From NCBI GenBank assembly GCA_944989445.1, contig CALYLW010001073.1, forward strand, positions 124,001-188,000: DNA of 64,000 bases. The letters run 5' to 3'. The notes under the pieces are model-generated. The model was given only the letters and a program-made list of their open reading frames with translations, was not told the DNA's origin and did not search any database. The DNA is from Ampullaceana balthica. Its lineage: Eukaryota; Mollusca; Gastropoda; Lymnaeidae. Shown here piece after piece: positions 56,256 through 64,000 of the stretch (position 1 is its first letter; each line of letters begins with the position of its first letter). A program made the translations under genes and the position numbers.

Positions 56256-56686
56256 ATGAATTACCATTACACCAAACCGATAAAGTCAATCATGCGGTTA
56301 GGGAAAAGAATTGCAACGTTTATTGGGTTAAGTCTGGTACTTATGATCGTGATCAACTTCTTAGCTGAAGACAACAGCAGATACAGGTCACGCGCTTTCG
56401 TTTACCGTAGTCACGTGAATCCCGGAGAAATTATTCATTCGGTGACACCGTTGTTCATCGAGGGCGTCTTCCACTACGGTGGACAGGGACTGCAGCCGAT
56501 GGACCAGGTGACCACTGCCCAGTATAAGTCTCGAAATCCTATCCCGTTGCCATATCAGGAAAAGGAAGCCAAGGAAAAGGAGATAAATTTCGAGGACGCT
56601 AGCGAGGGTGGTGAAATGACAGTATTGGAGCGGAACAAGTTGATAGAATCTCCCTATATTTATGATGAATTAGCTGAAGAAATACG
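56256..56686 (+). CDS. First coding exon of a type II membrane protein (Golgi enzyme-like)
   Basis: MNYHYTKPIKSIMRLGKR is a short basic cytosolic tail, ATFIGLSLVLMIVINFLA a single membrane helix, and about 110 luminal residues follow, charged and without cysteines: the layout of Golgi glycosyltransferases and sulfotransferases (tail, anchor, stem). The exon ends at 56686 in phase 2, AAATACG followed by a consensus donor GTAAGT. No catalytic domain is in the window on the plus strand downstream, so the gene continues after 64000 or through exons I did not recognise. GC content and codon use are higher than in surrounding DNA, which supports real coding. The enzyme class is not identified. Confidence 0.6.
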
Positions 56687-57072
56687 GTAAGTAGAGTTTT
56701 CAAAGATAGAGATTTTTTTTTCAAAACATATCCTCCAAGATTAAATAAAATTCCCCATTTTGTTAAAGAATGTGGATATGCATATTTGATAAATATCCCA
56801 CTCAGATGGAAATAAAGCTTGGATGAGACACATTGCCAGGAATACTTGTCCCACGTCAGGGCATCACGTGGGTTAATGGAGACAGATCGCCACCAATAGA
56901 TAGCGAGAAAGTATTATATATATAAGAAAGACTAACAATTTCGACTTTAGTGTTCATGAGCTAACGGCTGTACGAGATAATAATTGGTGGTCTAAAAACA
57001 GACACGGTCTTACGACTTCATGTGTGCAGAGGGTGGGGGTGGGGGCGGGTAGCAGTTAATAAAAATATTTTT

Positions 57073-57180
57073 TCTGGGCTTTTCCATAAGTGACGTCACG
57101 CATGTTTTTTTTCTTCTTATTTTTACAACCTTCCTCCAACTTTCATAAATCGTCATAAAATCTAGCCACCCACTAAGAGA
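57073..57180. mobile_element. Fragment resembling the TGACGTCA TIR element end
   Basis: GGGCTTTTCCATAAGTGACG followed by TCACGCATG resembles the left end of 3603-6297. No matching right end was found. Confidence 0.4.
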
Positions 57181-57359
57181 CCCTAAAATTATCGCATCCC
57201 ATGGATCTCGAGTTACTGAAACTATGTCAGAGAGATTTCTCTTGAGTATAGGGTTCTTAAATAGGGGGGTCGGGACAAACATGTAAGTTGCGGAATTTCG
57301 CATAGGACTCAGAAAATCATTGTTTTTGCTTCATTTGTTCGTTGTTGATTCCTTTAAAT

Positions 57360-57554
57360 CAGGGGTCTCCAAACTTTTCTGCCGGAGGGCCACATTAACT
57401 GTCAAACAGCAGTTTGGGGGCCAACTACACACAGTTTTGTGGTAAAATATAGGTAAACATAGTATCTTTTTGGAGATTAAAAGGTCTCCAGGGGCCGGAT
57501 GACAGGGCCTCGCGGGCCGCATTTGGCCCGCGGGCCGTAGTTTGGAGACCCCTG
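57360..57554. mobile_element. hAT-type miniature element (195 bp)
   Basis: CAGGGGTCTCCAAAC and its exact inverse GTTTGGAGACCCCTG, with a perfect target duplication CTTTAAAT on both sides. Interior GGGCCGCATTTGGCCCGCGG. Lies in the first intron of the 56256 gene if that gene is real. Confidence 0.92.
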
Positions 57555-58111
57555 CTTTAAATCAATCAATTTTTAACAGCACGAAGAAATATTATTGGTG
57601 TGCCCCCCCCCACCCCACCACCACACGAATGTTATTTAAGCATTTCGCTCAAATTTCTTGAAGTTTATTTTTAAAGAGCTAACACAACATTTACTAAATG
57701 ATTTATCACTAGAAACCGATGTCAACTAGGCGGGGAATTTAATCTCTTCGTGGCACTTTTACTGTTTTCCGGGTGGTAGAAGGACGTTCATCAAATACAT
57801 GGGTGAAGACTTTCGGTAAAACTTTTATCTAATACTTCAATTCCTGTTATACATTATTTAACATGGAATATAGACACACAAACAATTTACATTGTTGAAT
57901 TAAATAGCACTTTCTTAGATTCAATAATTTAAAAAAATCACTCCGATTTTCAAACTTTCACAGGATATTTTTCTCCATAATTCAACTAAATCCCCCCCAA
58001 CAACGAACCCCAGTGGTAACAACTCTAGAAGTCAAATCCAATCCAAACTAAACCATTTTCCGTTCAATACTCTCGAAGCCGGTTGCGTTGAGAAGTACTC
58101 ATGGCGTCTTT

Positions 58112-58335
58112 TATACCACGTTTTTATTAACTCGCTTTCGTTCCTGTGGCATTGTTTGTTGGTTTGTCTGTCCGCAATTTTTCAAATCTGCCAACGTAAA
58201 ATTAAACCACTTCTGGTGGTCCTAGAGAGCTCAAAATTTTACCACAGATAGATCTTGGATGACGATGCATTGTATCATATTTTCAGATCGATCGAATGTA
58301 CCGTTATTAAATTATTGAACTTTTTAGTTTATCTA
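58112..58335. repeat. Interspersed repeat, copy 2
   Basis: Second copy of the repeat at 50262-50490, same orientation; see that entry for shared motifs. Confidence 0.65.
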
Positions 58336-58689
58336 TATTTTATAATTATTGAATTAACTTTAATAATTAAACTTATCAAAGTATTCATTACCCTTTTTGA
58401 ATACATCAATTCCTTGTCATCAATATTCGAGAGGAGCATAAAACAACACATCTTCTTCAATTGTTCGAAAACTTTTGTATTAAAAATGGCACCACTTAAG
58501 GGCACATACAATGAAAAATTATGCTATTAAATTGGTTTGAATTTAACAGGCACGTTACCTCAGTTTTTTAAGCATTATTTTAAATGTCACAGAGAGGATA
58601 TTGGATACAGTCAAATCACGTGAATTAACATTATAGATATCCAATTTAAAAATACGTTTTCTGAAGAAACCGCATCAATTTGGGAATTA

Positions 58690-58850
58690 TAGTCCATGCG
58701 TAAACGCACATCGGACGGATTTTAAATGTATCTAGTGGATTCTAGCGGATTTCATATGTCCCAAATGAGTCTGTATTACCCCAAAGAAGCCCCATTTTAC
58801 CCCAAATGGGTAATAATATACCCATGTTCGCCGAACGATGCCGTACTTCG
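58690..58850. repeat. Repeat shared with 4700-4830 and 5080-5220
   Basis: Inverse of those segments: TCTAGTGGATTCTAGCGGAT, CCCAAATGAGTCTGTATTAC and TGTTCGCCGAAC. Confidence 0.55.
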
Positions 58851-58924
58851 ACGGAGAGAGGAGGGGGAGGGAGAGTGAGAGGAAATGAGAACGAGAGAAA
58901 TATAGAGCGAAATAAGGGGAGATA

Positions 58925-60003
58925 AAAAATATCTTATCCTCTATCTTACAGTTACAGAAGTTCCTTCTATACAGAAGATTATTGCGTCCTACGCTTATCT
59001 ATGGTTTGTGTTTAGTCCTGCATTCTTATTAGAGTTTTAAATGTTGATAAAGTGTTGGTTTTCCTGGTTTCTTCAGGCAACCCATTCCACGCCCGAATTC
59101 CGGACGGGAAGAACGAAAACTTTGTATGTGTTTGTTCTTGCATACGGAATAAGAAAGGTGTTTTTATCCTTATGTCTATCTGAGGGTTGTATTAAGTTAT
59201 CTTTGTGTTGTATTTCTAAATTAGAATTAATTGCTTTATGTATGATTACTACTTTACTCTTGGTTCTTCTATCCTCTAGTGTTTCAAGGTTTAATGATTT
59301 AACTAATGGTGTTATTCTTGTCAGTTTTGAATATTCTCCAGTAATGAATCTGGCAGCTCTTTTTTGAATTTGTTCTAGTTTATTAATGTTTTCTTTGGTG
59401 GATGGGGTCCCATACAGAAGATGCATATTCTAGTACAGGTTTCACCAAAGTGAGGTAGCATTTTAGTATTATATCTCTATTACATTTGTAAAAGTTTATT
59501 TTTATAAAGTCTAAGGTTTTGTTTGATTTTTTAATAACTTCATTGACATGGGGATTCCATGATAGTTTCTCATTTATTAAGACTCCTAAGTATTTTGCAT
59601 CTTTAGTTTGGGTCAGTTCTTTTCCATGAATGTAATATTTTGAATTTATTTGTTTCTTTTTCTTTGTTACTCTTAACAGTTGACACTTTTCTGGGTTGGA
59701 AAGACATACTCCATTTAGTTTCCCATTTTATCAATTCATCTAAGTCTTTTTGTAAAATGTTGCTATCTTGTTATGATTTAAATGTTCTATATTATGCAAT
59801 CATCAGCAAATAACCTAACTTTCGTTCCGTGGGTAAATCATTTATATAAATTAAAAAGAGTAAGGGACCTAGCACAGTTCCTTGTGGAACTCCAGAGTCA
59901 ACCTTTATTGGTGCAGATTTAGATCCATTAATTATTACAGTTTGCTCCCTACCCAAAGGAAGTTTTGGATCCAGTGATGTAAGGGACCTGCGATTCCAAA
60001 GTA
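58925..60003 (-). mobile_element. LINE (jockey/CR1-like), 5'-truncated, with broken reverse transcriptase
   Basis: Minus strand. Reverse transcriptase core [20 protein letters not shown], then FADD-type active site after a frameshift, KDLDELIKWETKWSMSF, DAKYLGVLINEKLSWNPHV, and the C-terminal NKLEQIQKRAARFITGEYSK. Several frameshifts break it. The 3' UTR ends in an ATAAG tail near 58930-58950. This is the best copy of the family whose tails are at 184, 1838 and 18700. Confidence 0.85.
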
Positions 60004-60906
60004 GCTAAGATAGAAGGAGAGACACACGAATCAAGAAAGAGACAGTGAAAGTGAAAGAAGGAAATAAAGAAACGAACAGAGAGCAAGAAAGAAAGAGAGT
60101 TTTAAAAAAAGGCAATGAATCATTGCTGCGGTTTAGGCTACTGTACTTTCCAACCGATTGCAGAGTTATAAAGTTCGATCGGTTTGAGCTTTCAGGTCTG
60201 TTTGGCTCTTGAAACAAGAAAAATGACATTCATTGGTTTAGTTTCATTGAACATACAGATGAGCGTCTTTCAACATTCGGGTCGCGACCTGGTATTGACC
60301 AATAAAATCTGGGATACGAAGTCATCGTTAAAACAAGGAAAATACACAAAAATCTGAATCCAGGCGATTGTTGAAGGTTTAAAATGTAATTTATTACAAC
60401 AATGGAACTTTAAAATATTAGTTCGTTAAGTTGAATGTGGACTATGACGAAACAATATTATTATATCAACATAACTAGAACATTATATAAACAGAAGATG
60501 AAGATTTATTTTTTTTAAAAGTAATAATATTATATAAACGTAGCTAGTACATTATATCAACATAAAATGACAATTTTATCAATTAAGGAGAGCGCTATAT
60601 TTTATAATCTGAAAAGAACGTCTTTTTAACACAAGACAGAGAATGACATCAGCGAGACAAGGACATTAACATAACATGAAAACTTTATCAACATAACAAC
60701 ACAATTATGTGAACATTTAAAATTTATACAACCTAAAAATCTTGAGATATTTATTTTAAGATACACATTCTACTTCAAGCACAGAATGGATTTAAATCAT
60801 CATATAGAACCACGCATTCACGCATTAAAGCATTCACACATTCACGCATTCACACAGTCACACATTCACGCATTCACGCAGTCAAGATAAAATGAAACAT
60901 GCTTTT
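60004..60906. other. No gene seen
   Basis: AT-rich, with purine-rich AGAAAGAGA stretches (60010-60100) and CATTCACGCA repeats (60810-60885). Confidence 0.45.
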
Positions 60907-61263
<357 letters not shown>

Positions 61264-61299
61264 GCATCAGATCCTTAGTGGGGGGGGGGGGGGGGGTTG

Positions 61300-64000
61300 G
61301 GGTTATTTGACTTTTCTGTATTATGGCTTATCTGCGTTTAAAATCATCCGCTCGCTCTATTCTTGATTATCAATTTGTACCCTGTGGGAGGACTGCGAGT
61401 AGAACCGAGTCCCCATGGTTATGTTTTTCCCCCGTATGATTATTGAGTACAGTTTATACGGTTTATTGGGGTGACTCCTTTCGGGCTCAAGCGTAGCTTC
61501 TTCACTTCACTTTACGGGGTTTCTTGGGGGATGATCATGGCGCCTTTAATGTGTGGCCTTTTTCTACCATATTTATCTCCTCTATATGATGGAGTCTATG
61601 GGTATCTAGTGACTACTAATTGGCGGAAGTCGTGTGGCGGGTTTGGCAGGTTGCTTATGTAATGATATGTTTATTAAGTCATTGTGGCGCACGATTGTGT
61701 CGATAGCTATCTAATCCAGGTTCACGGATGGTCTGTGACTCAAAGTTAACCGTACAGTTCGGTTCGTAGGTAGGATCGTGGGTGCATTTGACGCTAGGTG
61801 TTGACCGACCTTTGACTCTATCGACTCGTGATGATTGATACAATCTCACTGTTCGCGCAAGTTCGACTCTTTTGCCGGTTGCCTGTACGTTTCGTCTCAT
61901 ACCATTCGTTTTCTGCATTTAGTAGTTTCCGGGTGTTTGGAATGCCGCGTCCTTTGCACTGTGTCACTTTCAATTTGCTCGTCTTTTCTCAGTGACCCGA
62001 TTGCTTGACGGTGCATCGTTACGTTACCTGGGCCTCTGGTGTTGCCATTTTTTGCGCGGGGCGTGCCATATAGTTTCCTCCGCCCTCCGCTCGGGTCTTG
62101 ATGTGCGAGGTTTCTTAGTTGCGTGACTAACCCCTGTCCCGTGGACCCCTCCAGTTCCGATCTTGGTTCGCGCCCGATTGAGAGGGGCTTAGGAACGTTT
62201 GACTCGGCTATTTGTAGCCCTGGGCCCAGCAGGGTGACATACGGCTGTTCCTTAGACACTGAGTTCCTCCAACCCGGTCGTTGTTTTGTGGGGTTTATTT
62301 TGTTCACGTCCCGGGTATTTGCTTGAAGGAGCAGGCCGCCGTTTAGGGCTCCGTAGTGCATGCACTTGCATGCGCACCGAGGCGTGTTACCAAAATGTAT
62401 TTATGCGTGTGGTCGACTCGTTGTCTTGGGTCAATCAAGCGCCTCTAGGCGACGTAGTTGTCCTCTGGTTTACTGGTCCGCCGTCGGATACGATATCCGC
62501 CGGAACATACCCTGCGTCGGGTTTATGTGAAGGGCTCTAGATCTGTTGAATAGGGGGTGCATTACTGTTGGGGGACGTTTTTGATGTGCGAAAGGACCTC
62601 GTGAGCTATCTGCTCATTGTCACGCGTGCCTGAAGTCATAGCTCTGGTACTTGCATGTTGCCTTCCGAGCTTCATAAATTAACTGGGCCTACTCACAATA
62701 GCGCGTATCTTGTTAGTGCGTCGCCTCCTTTTACAGGTGTTCTCTGATTGCCTTATTACTGCAGTGCGACATCGTTGTACTCTGACGCATAGGTTGTTGT
62801 CTGCATCTCCGTGGAACTTGGTTCCTTGCGATTCTCCTTCTGGGGCTTTGCTATCTTGTTAGCTGTGTTGTCACATCGCAACGTGGGTCTGTGGCTGATT
62901 CATTTCTTCCGCCACTCTTATCGGTCGGCGGTCACCATTTGCCTTTGTCCATCCAGTGAACCGTGATCGCTTGGGTGCTTCATGCTGCACGTCCCACGTA
63001 TAGGTTTTTGATCATGCTTGCATCGTACTCCATGGCTCCACTCGCCATCGTTGGGTGCTTAGATCATTCTATCTTTTACGTACGGCTAGCTGACAACGGC
63101 CACGCGTCTTGCATGTTCTGCTGGGCGGCTTGACCGATTCGGTCTGTCTGATGGCGTGTGATCTGTGGTCTTGTGCTCTCGTCAAGGGGGCTTTCGATAA
63201 GCTTTGATCTTCGCGTCATCCCGTATTGCGTGCGGCCCACGGTTGGGTATTGGCCCACATGCGGATCGTCCACCGACGGCTTTTCCCCGTCACAATTTCT
63301 TGTATGGAGTACATTCGTGGATGGTGTGTCTGAAGGGTCTTCATGCATGTTGGACTATTCCTGGGTGAAACTGCGCCCCGTGGCGTGATTACAAACAGGG
63401 TTACAAAAAGTTTTGGGCCTCGTGGCTCTGGCTGTTCGTTGTTAGGGTTATGTTTCTGGTGGCTGCTCTCGCAGTAATCCAGTACTGCGGCGTGGAGTGC
63501 CGTTACAACACTGAGATGCGGGAGGGGTGTGAGCAACTGTTAGATTCATACTTTTCTAGTCATACCTGCCTAGTGGATGTTATATTCGGTTATACCTTTT
63601 ATCGCGTGTTGAGTTTTCCACCCGGTCCCGAATGTTTGCGTGGGTACTTCTTTATTTTCTACCTGCATGCTCGAACATCGGTGCTTGATGCTTTCTATGT
63701 CTCTCGTCTCAACGCTATGGTCTGGAGTGTTTGCGGGTTATACTGGTTTTTTTGTGTTCCTTTTACCGTTGTGGCCAACCCTTTTCAGTATTGCGGTGCA
63801 GGTTGGAAACTGTGTTCAGTGCGGGTTGATGGTATGGTCGAGTGGTAGTCCCAGCATGTTGACCCTGAGCGTCAAAGCTAATTCTCCTTAGTCGTTGATT
63901 ATGCTCGGTCTGGGGTATATCTTCTGCTATGTTGGGGTTATAAGCTCTATCATGTTGTCGTTTCGTTTTTTTTATTATTGCCTTCGAGGTTGAATGCTGT
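61300..64000. other. Compositionally distinct block, nature unknown
   Basis: Starts after an 18-base G run at about 61279-61297. Hand counts of several 60-base lines give T about 30-40 % and A about 10-18 % with GC near 50 %, unlike the AT-rich, T=A sequence before it. CpG is common. No repeats, microsatellites or known families are seen. ORFs up to 154 codons exist on both strands (for example 61897-62361 minus, 63450-63848 plus) but none resembles a known protein to me. Confidence 0.6.

Noticed and set aside
61897..63848. Genes in the terminal block
   Set aside because: ORFs of 60-154 codons on both strands show no recognisable domain, and the low A content reduces stop codons on the plus strand, so long frames arise by chance.

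Overview
This window is animal nuclear DNA: AT-rich, with introns bounded by GT and AG, many families of short interspersed repeats, and large minisatellites. I infer a lophotrochozoan, most likely a gastropod mollusc. The basis is the mix of transposable elements (a LINE with an ATAAG-type tail, a long tRNA-derived SINE, many hAT miniature elements) plus general recollection; no marker gene settles the species.

Only one gene is clearly host protein-coding from start to stop. It is an eight-exon major facilitator transporter of the SLC46 (proton-coupled folate transporter-like) type on the plus strand, 12206-24425. Its striking feature is that three of its seven introns begin with a tandem array in register with the 5' splice site, so each array repeats the donor dozens of times or less: 41 bp x about 37 in intron 1, 23 bp x about 10 in intron 3, 69 bp x about 5 in intron 7. 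Intron 2 also begins with a short GT run at its donor. The exon 6/exon 7 junction is out of frame if the consensus donor is used. Two further host candidates are single exons: 56256-56686, the start of a type II membrane protein resembling a Golgi enzyme, and 48963-49418, a small ORF with a signal peptide.

The remainder is mostly mobile DNA. From 2.8 to 10.5 kb there is a deep nest: a 540-bp-class repeat (called R540 here) holds a dead hAT transposon, which holds a TAA-flanked TIR element, which holds another R540 copy. Intron 1 to intron 7 of the SLC46 gene contains a TIR element, two Helitron-like copies, a SINE, LINE tails and a triple tandem R540. From 33577 to 40028 lies a nearly complete LTR retrotransposon with gypsy-type enzymes in the order protease-integrase-reverse transcriptase-RNase H, the rare Gmr1-type order. 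Its two 304-bp LTRs differ at 5 sites, yet it has several frameshifts and a changed reverse transcriptase active site. A distantly similar solo LTR sits at 51984-52301. Minisatellites cover 28.2-30.3 kb, 40.2-42.4 kb, 43.6-45.9 kb (with a 748-bp higher-order repeat) and 47.7-48.3 kb.

The last 2.7 kb (61300-64000) differs from everything before it: T-rich, A-poor, balanced in GC, without visible repeats or convincing genes, and it begins at an 18-base G run. It may be an assembly join, foreign DNA or an unknown element.
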